From Actinomycetota bacterium (lineage in GTDB: Bacteria; Actinomycetota; Thermoleophilia; Miltoncostaeales; Miltoncostaeaceae), in contig JACJWX010000008.1 of NCBI GenBank assembly GCA_020636905.1, positions 1 to 64,000 of the forward strand: a stretch of 64,000 nt of DNA, written 5' to 3'. Positions 34,920-43,213 of this stretch are shown piece after piece. The notes under the pieces were generated by a model, which saw only the letters and a list, made by a program, of their open reading frames with translations, was not told the DNA's origin and ran no database searches. Position numbers and translations under genes: made by a program. Position 1 is the stretch's first letter. Every line of letters starts with the position of its first letter.

Positions 34920-36857
34920 TCACCGGGCGACGCGGATCCGGCGCAGCACCCTGGCCACGTTCCCCGCCCGGTCCCGAACCGACACCTGCACGCGCCGCAC
35001 GGTTGCGCCGGTGAAGTGCGTGTTCACGGAGCGTCCCCGCGCGCGGACGCCGTTGTCGAGCGTCCAGCGGATGGAACGGAGATCGGGCTTTGAGACGCGG
35101 TCGCTCACCTGCGCCACCAGCACCGTGGAGGTTCCCCGCCGGCGCGCGCGCACCCGGACCCGCGGCGGCGTGCGATCGAGGACGACGACACGCCGGGCCG
35201 GCACGTTGTCCACCTCACCGTCTCCGACGGCCTGCACCTGGACCACGTTGCGGCCCGCGCGGAGCTTCACCCGAAGGCTCAGCGAGTAGCGCGGCTCACT
35301 CCAGGCCGTCCCGTTGACCCGCCACCGCACGGCGCTGCTGTTGTAGACGTTGACCCGCAGGCGGACATAGCGTCGCCGCGTGATGACGCGCGACGACCGC
35401 GTGAACCGGGCTTCCGGGGCCGTGTCGGCCGGGTCCGGCGCCTCGGCCTCACCGATCGCGTTGGAGGGTCCGAGCACCGCCCGCACGGCGTTGAGCGCGT
35501 CGGCGCGGCCATGGCCGGTCCGCTGGTCGGTCCCCGGCGCGCCGACGTCGATGGCCGTCTCGCGGATGATGCGCGCGGCGACCTCGCCTCGGGCCTCCGG
35601 ATTCGCCTGGGCCATGAGCGCGATGATTCCCGCGACGTGCGGCGACGCCATCGACGTTCCCGTGAACGAGACGTAGCCGGTCTTGACCGACGAGGTGATG
35701 TTGACCCCGGGGCCGACGACGTCGGGCTTGGTGATCACGGTGCCCCGGGCGGGGCCCAGGCCGTCGAGATCGAGCCAGGTGATGGGGCCGCGGCTCGAGA
35801 AGTCGGCGAGCGCGCCGGTGTCGTCCGTGGCGCCCACCGCGAGCGACTCGGGGTAGCCGGCCGGGCTGCCCACCGATCCGGCGTCCGGTCCGGTGTTTCC
35901 GGAGGCGAACACCGGGGTGATTCCCAGCTCGACCCACCGTCGGATGATCGAGCGGAACCAGGGGTCGTTGGCCCGGGCCGCCGACCAGGAATTGTTGATC
36001 GCCACCGGCTGGTCGGCGGTCTCGGGATCACCATCGGGATCGGTCATCCATTCGGCGGCAGCCATGAGCGAACTGCCGGGGCCGACCCCGCTGGCGCCGA
36101 TCGCCTTGGCCACGATGACCCTGGCGCCAGGAGCCACCCCGATGGGGGCGCCTCCCTCGCTGCCACCGACCATCGTGCCGATGGTGTGGGTGCCGTGACC
36201 GTTGTCGTCGTAGGGGGCGGGGCGGTCGTTGACGAAGTCCCGCCAGGCGACCACCTTGCCGGTCAGATCGGCATGGCGGGTGTCCACGCCGGTGTCGATC
36301 GAACCGATCACCACACCGCGGCCGGTCATTCCGGTCTGGCGCCACACCTGGGGGACCCGGAGCGCCGAGAGCCCCCAGTCCCCGCCCTGGGCGTTCGGGA
36401 ACGTGTCGATGTCGGGCGTGTCCGCGGCGATCGCGACGGGTGTGTCCTCGTCGACCCGGGCGACCGCGGGATCGGTGTTCAACGTCGCGATCTCGCCCGG
36501 AGTGGCCCGGACGGCCACGGCGTTCACGAGCCAGAAGCGTTGTGCGGGCGCGTCCACGTTCTCCAGCACCTCGGGCTGGGTGGCGTCCGCGGTCCGCTGC
36601 AGCGCCATGATCAGGGCCTGGGGATCGCCGTCGAAGCGCTCCCCGTCCACCTGGCGGTTCAGCGTCACCAGCACCGGGATGCGTTCATCCACGCCCGCGG
36701 TCTGGAGACGCTCGGCGAGCGATGTGCCGACGTCGGCCGAGGCGGGGCCGGGAAACGCGGTGAGCGCGGTTGTCGCGCATGCCAAGAGGGCAACGGCGGT
36801 CGGCAATCCGTGCCGGGCCCTCGGGGTCAGTCCCGAGGTCAACAGTGTCCACTCCAT
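34920..36857 (-). CDS. Secreted subtilisin-like serine protease (S8)
   Basis: 645 aa from the ATG at 36857 (a GTG six codons earlier is possible). Signal peptide, inhibitor-like I9 prodomain (ERIPVLVTLNRQV), then the catalytic domain with Asp188 (GSIDTGVDTRH), His221 (DNGHGTHTIG), oxyanion Asn321 (FASGNTGPD) and Ser402 (FTGTSMASPHVAG). The C-terminal 190 residues form two beta-sandwich repeats (Big/FlgD-like) similar to those of the phosphodiester glycosidase. Convergent, with no gap, to the hydrolase-like gene. Confidence 0.92.
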   Translation of the reverse strand: MEWTLLTSGLTPRARHGLPTAVALLACATTALTAFPGPASADVGTSLAERLQTAGVDERIPVLVTLNRQVDGERFDGDPQALIMALQRTADATQPEVLENVDAPAQRFWLVNAVAVRATPGEIATLNTDPAVARVDEDTPVAIAADTPDIDTFPNAQGGDWGLSALRVPQVWRQTGMTGRGVVIGSIDTGVDTRHADLTGKVVAWRDFVNDRPAPYDDNGHGTHTIGTMVGGSEGGAPIGVAPGARVIVAKAIGASGVGPGSSLMAAAEWMTDPDGDPETADQPVAINNSWSAARANDPWFRSIIRRWVELGITPVFASGNTGPDAGSVGSPAGYPESLAVGATDDTGALADFSSRGPITWLDLDGLGPARGTVITKPDVVGPGVNITSSVKTGYVSFTGTSMASPHVAGIIALMAQANPEARGEVAARIIRETAIDVGAPGTDQRTGHGRADALNAVRAVLGPSNAIGEAEAPDPADTAPEARFTRSSRVITRRRYVRLRVNVYNSSAVRWRVNGTAWSEPRYSLSLRVKLRAGRNVVQVQAVGDGEVDNVPARRVVVLDRTPPRVRVRARRRGTSTVLVAQVSDRVSKPDLRSIRWTLDNGVRARGRSVNTHFTGATVRRVQVSVRDRAGNVARVLRRIRVAR

Positions 36858-36972
36858 TGGATCTCTGCCGTACACCGTGTGTATCGGCGAGCCGGAAGGC
36901 GTCTTGACGGACGGGCGCCAATCTGCCCCGACGTCGGCGACTGCACGCCACGGCGCACCGTCGAGGCCCCGG

Positions 36973-36978
36973 TATCAT
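36973..36978 (+). promoter_or_regulatory. -10 element for a leaderless mRNA
   Basis: TATCAT, 8 bases before the ATG of the zinc-ribbon PAS gene; no ribosome site. Confidence 0.4.
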
Positions 36979-36986
36979 CGGCGCCG

Positions 36987-37469
36987 ATGCCGACATTCAT
37001 CTGCCCACGGTGCGCGCGACGCGAGCGGGCGTCGGACCGCCACTCGAGCCATCAGCCCAGAGGGTGTTCGAAGTGCGGGTTCGGCTTCATGTTCGAACTG
37101 CTCGAGGACTACTACGCGGGTCCGACCACCGCTCTCGTCGTCACCGATCAGGAGCGCAGGATCATCGCCGCCGGACATTCGGCTACGGCCGTCACCGGCT
37201 TCCAGGAGGGCGATCTGATCGGACACGAGATCGTCGAGCGCCTCGGGTTGGGGAACTTCCCGAAGGGCGATCCGGTCGCGACCGCACTCGAGTGGGGCGT
37301 TCGCCAGATGGACGTGAAGTGCACGTTCCGGCCCGCTGGACTGTCCACCGACCAGCCGGCGACAATCGATGTGTTCCCCGCCTACGACGACGACGGCGGC
37401 CTGCTGCTCGCGGTCACACCGCGATCGTCGGTGGCGGTGGCAAACGACCAGCAACAGGAGAACGAGTGA
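36987..37469 (+). CDS. Zinc-ribbon plus PAS domain protein (160 aa)
   Basis: N-terminal zinc ribbon (FICPRCARRERA ... GCSKCGFGF) then one PAS-like domain (TTALVVTDQERRIIAAGHSA, TAVTGFQEGDLIGHEIVERL, ATIDVFPAYDDDGGLLLAVT). A stand-alone sensor with no output domain, so it probably acts by binding a partner. Its stop overlaps the aldo/keto reductase start by one base (TGATG). Confidence 0.7.
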   Translation: MPTFICPRCARRERASDRHSSHQPRGCSKCGFGFMFELLEDYYAGPTTALVVTDQERRIIAAGHSATAVTGFQEGDLIGHEIVERLGLGNFPKGDPVATALEWGVRQMDVKCTFRPAGLSTDQPATIDVFPAYDDDGGLLLAVTPRSSVAVANDQQQENE

Positions 37470-38470
37470 TGGAACGGCGGCGCCTCGGGACCAGCGATCT
37501 CGAACTCTCGGTGATCGGGCTCGGAACGTGGGTCTTCGGCGGACGGTGGGGTGGGGCGGAGGACGAGAGCTCCGCCGCCGCCTGCCACGCCGCGCTCGAC
37601 GCGGGGGTCAACTGGATCGACACCGCTGACATCTACGGTCAGGGACGGGCCGAGCAGGTCGTCGGGCGTGTCGTCCGGGAACGGCCCGGCGAGGCGTACG
37701 TCGCCACCAAGGGTGGGGTCGCCTGGGAGGTCACCGACGGCGGGCTGCGCATCTGGCGCGAGGCCTCCGGCGACTATCTGCGGATGTCGTTCGATCGCAG
37801 CCTTGTCGCCCTCGGCCTCGATCACGTGGACCTGTACCAGGTGCACTGGCCGGTTCCTGGGGTTGCGCCCGAGGACACGATGGGCGCGCTGCTCGAGTTG
37901 CAGCAGGCCGGAAAGATCCGGCACATCGGCGTGTCGAACTACCATGCCGACGAGCTCGACGCCGCGTATCGGGCGGCACCGTTCGTGAGCTATCAACCGG
38001 GCTACCACGTGATGCGACGCCAGATCGAGTCGGCCGAGCTGCCGTGGTGTGCGGAGCACACCGTCGGAGTGATCGCCTACGGGCCGCTGGCGCACGGGCT
38101 GCTGACCGGCAAGATGGACGCGGGTACCACGTTCCCCGCGAACGACTGGCGGGCCAACAGTGAGTTCTTCGCCGACGGACATCTGGGCGACCGCGTGGCG
38201 GTGGTCGAGGGGATGCAGAGCATCGCCGACGAGTCGGGACGCGCGGGAGGGGCGGCGGAGCTGGGCGTGATGTGGGTCCTGCGCCGGCCTGAGGTGACCG
38301 CCGCGATCGTGGGTGCCCGCGACGCGGATCAGGCGACCGCGAACGCGGCCCTGGCAGCGGCACCGTTGACCGACGACGAAGCCGCCGCCATCGACGAATT
38401 GCTCGCGCGGTATCCCGAGGCGTCCCGCGAGTACGGGCACGGCGAGCCGCCGGTCAAGCCCGCCGACTGA
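37469..38470 (+). CDS. Aldo/keto reductase
   Basis: 333 aa (beta/alpha)8 NADPH-dependent oxidoreductase. Tetrad visible: Asp and Tyr in NWIDTADIYGQG, Lys in AYVATKGGVAWE, His in YQVHWPVPG. C-terminal cofactor site GVMWVLRRPEVTAAIVGARD. CAGGAG ribosome site. Resembles the general stress/auxin-induced AKR group. Substrate unknown. Probably cotranscribed with the zinc-ribbon PAS gene. Confidence 0.92.
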   Translation: MERRRLGTSDLELSVIGLGTWVFGGRWGGAEDESSAAACHAALDAGVNWIDTADIYGQGRAEQVVGRVVRERPGEAYVATKGGVAWEVTDGGLRIWREASGDYLRMSFDRSLVALGLDHVDLYQVHWPVPGVAPEDTMGALLELQQAGKIRHIGVSNYHADELDAAYRAAPFVSYQPGYHVMRRQIESAELPWCAEHTVGVIAYGPLAHGLLTGKMDAGTTFPANDWRANSEFFADGHLGDRVAVVEGMQSIADESGRAGGAAELGVMWVLRRPEVTAAIVGARDADQATANAALAAAPLTDDEAAAIDELLARYPEASREYGHGEPPVKPAD

Positions 38471-38546
38471 CGCCCGGCGGTCATGGTCCGGTGACCGCCG
38501 CGCCCGGCGCGGGCCGACGCCGCTCCGGGGCGCGCAGGGTGGGACG

Positions 38547-39448
38547 ATGCCTCCGGCCATCGACGTCATCGGCCTGCGCAAGGTCTCTGGGGATCTCGCG
38601 GCGGTCGACGATCTCGATCTTCGGGTCGAGACGGGCGAGATCTTCGGGCTGCTCGGGCCGAACGGCGCGGGCAAGACGACGACCCTGGAACTGATCGAAG
38701 GACTGCGGGCCCCCGACGCCGGCACCATCCGGGTGCTGGGTGAGGCGCCGTGGCCGCGGAATCCCGGCCTGCTCCGCCGCATCGGTGTGCAGCTCCAATC
38801 GCGTGCGTTCTTCGAGAAGCTCACCGCCCGGGAGCAACTGCGGACCTTCGCCGATCTGTTCGGCGCGTCGCCGAACCGCCCGGATGATCTGCTGGCCCTC
38901 GTCGGTCTCACCGAATCGGCCGATGTCCGCACCGGCGAGATGAGCGGGGGTCAGGCGCAGCGGCTCTCGATCGCCTGCGCGCTGGTGCACGAACCGGAGC
39001 TCGTCTTCCTCCACGAACCGACGGGCGCCCTCGACCCGCAGTCGCGCAGGAATCTCTCGGACACGATCCGTCAGATCCGCGAGGACGGCGCGACGGTGGT
39101 GCTCACCACCCATTCGATGGAGGAAGCCGAGGAACTCTGCGACCGCGTGGCGATCGTGGATGCCGGACGAATCCTCGTGTCCGGGCGTCCGGCCATGCTC
39201 GTCCGTGACCTCGAGGCCCGGTCCGGATCGGCCTGCCCGCGGACGCGGTCCCCACCGATGACGCGCGGCACCTGCCGGGGGTGGCCTCGGCCACGATCAC
39301 CGCCTCCGGGCTCACGCTCAACGGCGACGACACGGGGGAGATCCTGGTCGGTCTGGCCCACCGCGGGCTGCTCGACGGGCTGCAGGTGCGGGGGGCCACG
39401 CTCGAGGACGTGTTCCTTGAGGTGACCGGGCGGGAGTACCGGGCGTGA
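38547..39448 (+). pseudogene. ABC exporter ATPase, frameshifted near the 3' end
   Basis: Intact to about residue 225: Walker A GPNGAGKTTTLEL, signature MSGGQAQRLS, Walker B LVFLHEPTGALDPQ (Glu-His-Glu-Pro in place of the usual DEP), H-loop TTHSMEEAEE. One base appears to be missing in the CCC at 39217-39219. The downstream frame then gives a normal C-terminus (RVRIGLPADAVPTDD to LEDVFLEVTGREYRA) ending at 39448, whose TGA overlaps the permease GTG as GTGA. Uncorrected, the protein ends in an Arg/Pro-rich tail of about 65 aa (stop at 39425). Either recent decay or a sequencing error. Confidence 0.75.
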
Positions 39449-40061
39449 GGGTGTTCACCGCACTCGTCCGCGAAGCGGTCCTCTCGCTGGTCCGGGATCG
39501 CGCTCACCCTGGTCCAATGGCGGCGTTCGGGGTTGCTGCGTCGATTGAAGCTGACGCCGGCGCGCCCACGGGACATGGGCCTCGCCCAGGCGACCGCCTC
39601 GGTGCTCGTTGGCCCTGTCACAGGCGGTGGCGTTCTTCCTGGTCGGCTGGCTCGTGTTCGGGATCCGCCTCACGGGCTGGTGGCCGCTCGCGTTCCCGCT
39701 GGTGGTCGCCGGGGCGCTGACCTTCATCGCCATCGGTTTCCTGGTGGCCTCGTTCGCCCGCACCCAGGAAGCCGGGAGCGCGATCGCCAACGCCATCACA
39801 CTGCCGATGGCGTTCCTGAGCGGTGCCTTCTTCCCGCTCGACAACGCGCCGGGATGGGTGCAGTCGCTCGCCAAGGCCCTTCCGCTCTCGTACCTCATCG
39901 AGGGGCTGAAAGACGTCATGGTGCGTGGCCAGGGGCCATCCGCGATCGTCGTTCCGCTCATCGTGCTCATCGTGCTCATCGTGCTCATCGTGCTCATCGT
40001 GCTCATCGCATTCGCCGCCGTCGCCGGCGGAATCGGACTGCGCCTTTTTCGCTGGTCGTAG
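39445..40061 (+). pseudogene. ABC-2 type permease remnant (deletion and frameshift)
   Basis: Three pieces in three frames. Piece 1: VRVFTALVREAVLSLVRDR, the family N-terminus. Piece 2 (about 39500-39605): ALTLVQWRRSGLLRRLKLTP, ARPRDMGLAQATASVLV, the conserved loop before TM4. Piece 3 (from about 39606): ALSQAVAFFLVGWLVFGIRL to the end, four helices. Roughly 130-170 residues between pieces 1 and 2 are absent, so this cannot be one sequencing slip. With the frameshifted ATPase it marks a dying export system. Confidence 0.75.
39957..40010 (+). repeat. Tandem 9-base repeat coding (LIV)n
   Basis: Five exact copies of CTCATCGTG and one variant CTCATCGCA, at the end of the permease remnant, coding LIV x5 then LIA in the last membrane helix. 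In-frame repeat number change would lengthen the helix. Confidence 0.9.
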
Positions 40062-40237
40062 GCGTTTTTCTGGTCGAGTGCAATTCGGCGACGCCAGTCT
40101 TCCGGGCCGACCGTCCCCCGCACGTTCCCGGACTTCGCAAGTCCGCCATGTCACCTTCGTGGCCCCGCGAACGTGTGTTATGAAGTCGTAAAAGCGGTGT
40201 CGAATCCCGCCGGCCCCCTCAAGGAAACCGCTTCACG

Positions 40238-41575
40238 ATGGCATCACCCGACGTTCGGGCGGCCCCTGCCCGAGTTCATGTTCCCGTGCGCGCTGCGTGC
40301 CGGGTTCGAGACACCGTTCCCGCCTACCGGCGCCACCTGGAGGCGGCGGGTCTCGACGACATCAGCGCGGAGACGTGGGCGCACGTCCCGTTCACCGACA
40401 AGGCCACCGTGTTCGGGGCGGATCCGGCCCAGTGGGCCGTCGGCGGCCGCCTCGCCAACGCGGCCGAGGTGGTCTGCTCCAGCGGCCAATCCGGACCTGC
40501 GGTCTCGGTGGGGCTGACCAGCCGTGCCGATCAGGACGCGATGCGGGACCGGGTCGACGCGATGCTCGCCAGCCTCGGCGCGGGGCCCGACAGCAGCAGT
40601 CTGCTCGTCAACGTGCTGCCGATGGGGATCTCGGTGCCAACCAGCATCGCCACCGCCGCCACGCCGTCGGTGCACCTGGAGATGGCGCTCCACGTGCTCA
40701 GCGACATCGCGCCGCAGTTCGACCGGGTGGTGCTCGTCGGCGAACCGCCCTTTCTGACCGAACTCTCGCGCCGCTGGGCGGACAGGGGCGCCGTGCATCC
40801 CGACCTCTGGGTGGTGACCGGCGGCGAACCCGTCGCGGAATCCTGGCGTACCTACTGCTGTTCGGTGCTCGGCGTCGAGCCGTTCCGGGTGATGGTCTCG
40901 ATGGGCGTCGCCGAGGTGGGCGTGCACGTGTTGAATGAGACCCCGCAGCTTGCGCACACCCATCGAGCGATCAGCGCGGGTGACCCCGCCCTCCGGCCGT
41001 GGTGGAACCTCATCCGCCGCACCGACGTGCCGCGCCTGTTCACCTACGACCCGTCCCTGCTGTACTTCGAGACGCGAACCCACCCCGACGGGCCGCCCAC
41101 CATCGCCGTCACGACGCTCGCCGAGCGGGACCTGCCCCTCGTGCGGTACGACCTGGGCGACATCGGGGTCGTCCTGGACGCGGACGACGTCGCGGCGCTC
41201 GAGGCGCAGGCCGGGATCGGCCTTCCGCCCGACATCGTGGCCGTGTTCGGACGATCCGCGCACGTCACCGGGCCGGCGGGCCGGGTCTATCCGGAACAGG
41301 TCCGCGAGTGGCTGTTCGCGCTCCCGGCGCTGGCGGGGGAGGCGACCGGCCGCTTCCGCCTGCTCGTCGACGGCGACCGCCTGGACTGCCACGTCCAGGT
41401 CCGCGGCTCCGTGCCCGGGGGCCTCTCCGCCGATGCGGACACCCTCGCCGACCGCCTCGGCGACGCCTTCGGAACACCCGCCGCGGTTCGCCTCCACGAC
41501 GCCGCCGACTACCCGTTCCACCAGGCCGGCGACTGGACCCACAAGGCCCGATACGTGGGCGCGCTGGATGCCTGA
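40238..41575 (+). CDS. PaaK-like adenylate-forming enzyme
   Basis: 445 aa of the phenylacetate-CoA ligase/coenzyme F390 synthetase type: P-loop-like VVCSSGQSGPAVSVGLTS, VVTGGEPVAESW, the acidic ATP-ribose motif VRYDLGDIGVV, and a small C-terminal domain (AHVTGPAGRVYPEQVREWLF). Expected to activate an aryl or acyl carboxylate as AMP ester, then pass it to CoA or another acceptor. AAGGAAA ribosome site. It overlaps by 8 bases the FeeM-like acyltransferase, which would use the activated acyl group. Substrate unknown. Confidence 0.82.
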   Translation: MASPDVRAAPARVHVPVRAACRVRDTVPAYRRHLEAAGLDDISAETWAHVPFTDKATVFGADPAQWAVGGRLANAAEVVCSSGQSGPAVSVGLTSRADQDAMRDRVDAMLASLGAGPDSSSLLVNVLPMGISVPTSIATAATPSVHLEMALHVLSDIAPQFDRVVLVGEPPFLTELSRRWADRGAVHPDLWVVTGGEPVAESWRTYCCSVLGVEPFRVMVSMGVAEVGVHVLNETPQLAHTHRAISAGDPALRPWWNLIRRTDVPRLFTYDPSLLYFETRTHPDGPPTIAVTTLAERDLPLVRYDLGDIGVVLDADDVAALEAQAGIGLPPDIVAVFGRSAHVTGPAGRVYPEQVREWLFALPALAGEATGRFRLLVDGDRLDCHVQVRGSVPGGLSADADTLADRLGDAFGTPAAVRLHDAADYPFHQAGDWTHKARYVGALDA

Positions 41576-42281
41576 TCGGATCACGGTGACCGTCACGGAT
41601 CGCATCAGCGCGATCGACGCGGCGCTCACCCTCGTGCACGACGGGTTCGTCGAGTCGGGCTTCATGCGTCCCCAGCGAGCCCGCAGACGCGTGATCCCGC
41701 AGTACTTCAACCCGGGGACGTTCTTCGCGGTGGCGTACATCGCGGGTCGCCCCGCGGGTGCCCTCGTGTCGGTGCCAGACGGCCCGTTCGGGTTGCCCTC
41801 CGAGGCCGTGTACCCCGAGGAGTTCAGCCGGATCAGGGCGACCGGCGTGCCGATCGAAACCGGTTCACTGGCGATCGCGCCCGCGGCGCGGGCACACAAG
41901 CGGCGCCTGCTGACCATGCTGTTCGCCGCACAGGTGCGGATCGGGTTGACCCGTCCGGAGTACATCGTGTCCATCACGGTCGCGCCCGAGCAGGAGCGCT
42001 TCTACCGGGCCTTCGCAAACATGCGGCGAGTCGGAACGGAGCGGGACCTGTACGGCTATCCGGCGGTGCTGCTGGCCGCGCCGGTCACCGAGATGGCCGA
42101 ATGGGCGAGCTCCGGCACGTCGGTCCTGCGGCGCACCGCCCACCGGCTCTACACCGAATCGGATCCGTCCTGGCTCACGCTCGACCTCCCGGTCGGCATG
42201 TCCGCGCCTCCGTCCGAGGAGGCGCTCCTCGAACGTGTGGGATTCCCGCTCCTGTTCTCGGAAGAGACCGTCTCCGCGTGA
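41568..42281 (+). CDS. FeeM-like N-acyltransferase (GNAT fold)
   Basis: 237 aa. The pattern LVHDGFVESGFMRPQRARRR, FFAVAYIAGRPAGALVSVPD, GPFGLPSEAVYPEEFSRIRA, IETGSLAIAP is that of the N-acyl amino acid synthase FeeM family, which is structurally close to LuxI-type acyl-homoserine-lactone synthases. The product would be an N-acylated amine or amino acid. Starts 8 bases inside the PaaK-like gene, so the two are translationally coupled. Confidence 0.75.
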   Translation: MPDRITVTVTDRISAIDAALTLVHDGFVESGFMRPQRARRRVIPQYFNPGTFFAVAYIAGRPAGALVSVPDGPFGLPSEAVYPEEFSRIRATGVPIETGSLAIAPAARAHKRRLLTMLFAAQVRIGLTRPEYIVSITVAPEQERFYRAFANMRRVGTERDLYGYPAVLLAAPVTEMAEWASSGTSVLRRTAHRLYTESDPSWLTLDLPVGMSAPPSEEALLERVGFPLLFSEETVSA

Positions 42282-42402
42282 TCGCGGGCGGACGCGACGT
42301 GACGGTCTCCAGGCCGGCGCTGCTGTCACCCCCCGCCGGGATGGTCCGGTCCCGTCCGAGCGATCGTTGTCAGCGTCCTCCCCGGGTGGGAGCATATGCG
42401 CC

Positions 42403-42867
42403 ATGAACGGATCCGGACATCGGCGACGCGGCAGTGACGGGCGACCGCGCCCGTCACTGATCGCACCGACGCCTGCGGGCCCGCTCGGGGTTCCCGATCC
42501 GGACGGCGTGTGCCGTTCGATCGATCTGGCGCTGAGTGAGGCACGACGGGGCCGTCGCCATCTGACGCTCGTGGCGATCGACGTTCACGGGGCCGATCTC
42601 GACCTGGATCTGACGCTGCACCGCGTGGCGGACGCGATCCGCAACATGGTGCGCCACACGGACGGGATCTGGCGCGACTCTCCCTCCAGTCTCGCGTTGC
42701 TGCTGGCCGATGTCGACGGACCGACCGTGGAGCCGGTGCTCGCCCGAATCAGGTTGCGCCTCAAGGACGCGTTCCCGGGGGTGACCTCCATGGGGCGCGC
42801 GGCGGCGCCGCCCGGGGTGAAGGCCGCGGATCTCCTCAGCCTCGCCCGCGGCGACCGCGACGTCTAG
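42403..42867 (+). CDS. Small degenerate GGDEF-like protein (154 aa)
   Basis: Residues about 40-140 resemble a GGDEF domain core (PDPDGVCRSIDLALSEARRG, RHLTLVAIDVHGADLD, GIWRDSPSSLALLLADVDG), but DSPSS replaces GGDEF. No sensor domain. Likely a non-catalytic binding module. ATG preceded by CATATG-like DNA 7 bases upstream, perhaps a leaderless start. Follows the acyltransferase gene by 120 bases. Confidence 0.55.
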   Translation: MNGSGHRRRGSDGRPRPSLIAPTPAGPLGVPDPDGVCRSIDLALSEARRGRRHLTLVAIDVHGADLDLDLTLHRVADAIRNMVRHTDGIWRDSPSSLALLLADVDGPTVEPVLARIRLRLKDAFPGVTSMGRAAAPPGVKAADLLSLARGDRDV

Positions 42868-43213
42868 TGTCCTGAGTCGAAGGTGTCGCGGCAGCCTGGC
42901 GGCTGCAAACTCACGCGCAACCCTCCACCGTCCCGGGCCATCGGTGCGTCACCGGGGGTGCGTCGTCGGCTCGGGCCATGCCACCGGCATTGTCCCGAGC
43001 CTCCTCCGTGTTGCGTGCGGTTTTCGCTCGCCACGCCGCTCCCGAACCTCCGACTCACGACACGAGCACCGCGTCGGGCGCGACGTTTGCCCGGCCCCGG
43101 GGGGTCGCGGGACGTCGCATTCCGGGACACCCATGGCCGCCTGACACCGCACTCGCCAGGCGACGTCCGCGGTCAACTCCTAGGCTTCAACGAGTCGACA
43201 CGGAGGACCGAGT
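42868..43213. other. Intergenic region without a supported gene
   Basis: 346 bases. Several short open frames exist, but none has a ribosome site plus a coherent product. It holds a 6-base-stem hairpin (GCAGCC-TGGC-GGCTGC, 42891-42906) that may terminate the GGDEF-like gene. Near the right end are TAGGCT (43181-43186) and GGAGG (43202-43206), which fit a promoter and ribosome site for the SDR gene at 43214. Confidence 0.5.

Noticed and set aside
39957..40010. Nine-base repeat considered as a CRISPR or attachment-site repeat
   Set aside because: Unit too short, no spacers, and it stays in the permease reading frame.
42868..43213. Short open frames on both strands in the intergenic region
   Set aside because: No ribosome site or leaderless element at a suitable distance; basic, low-complexity products.
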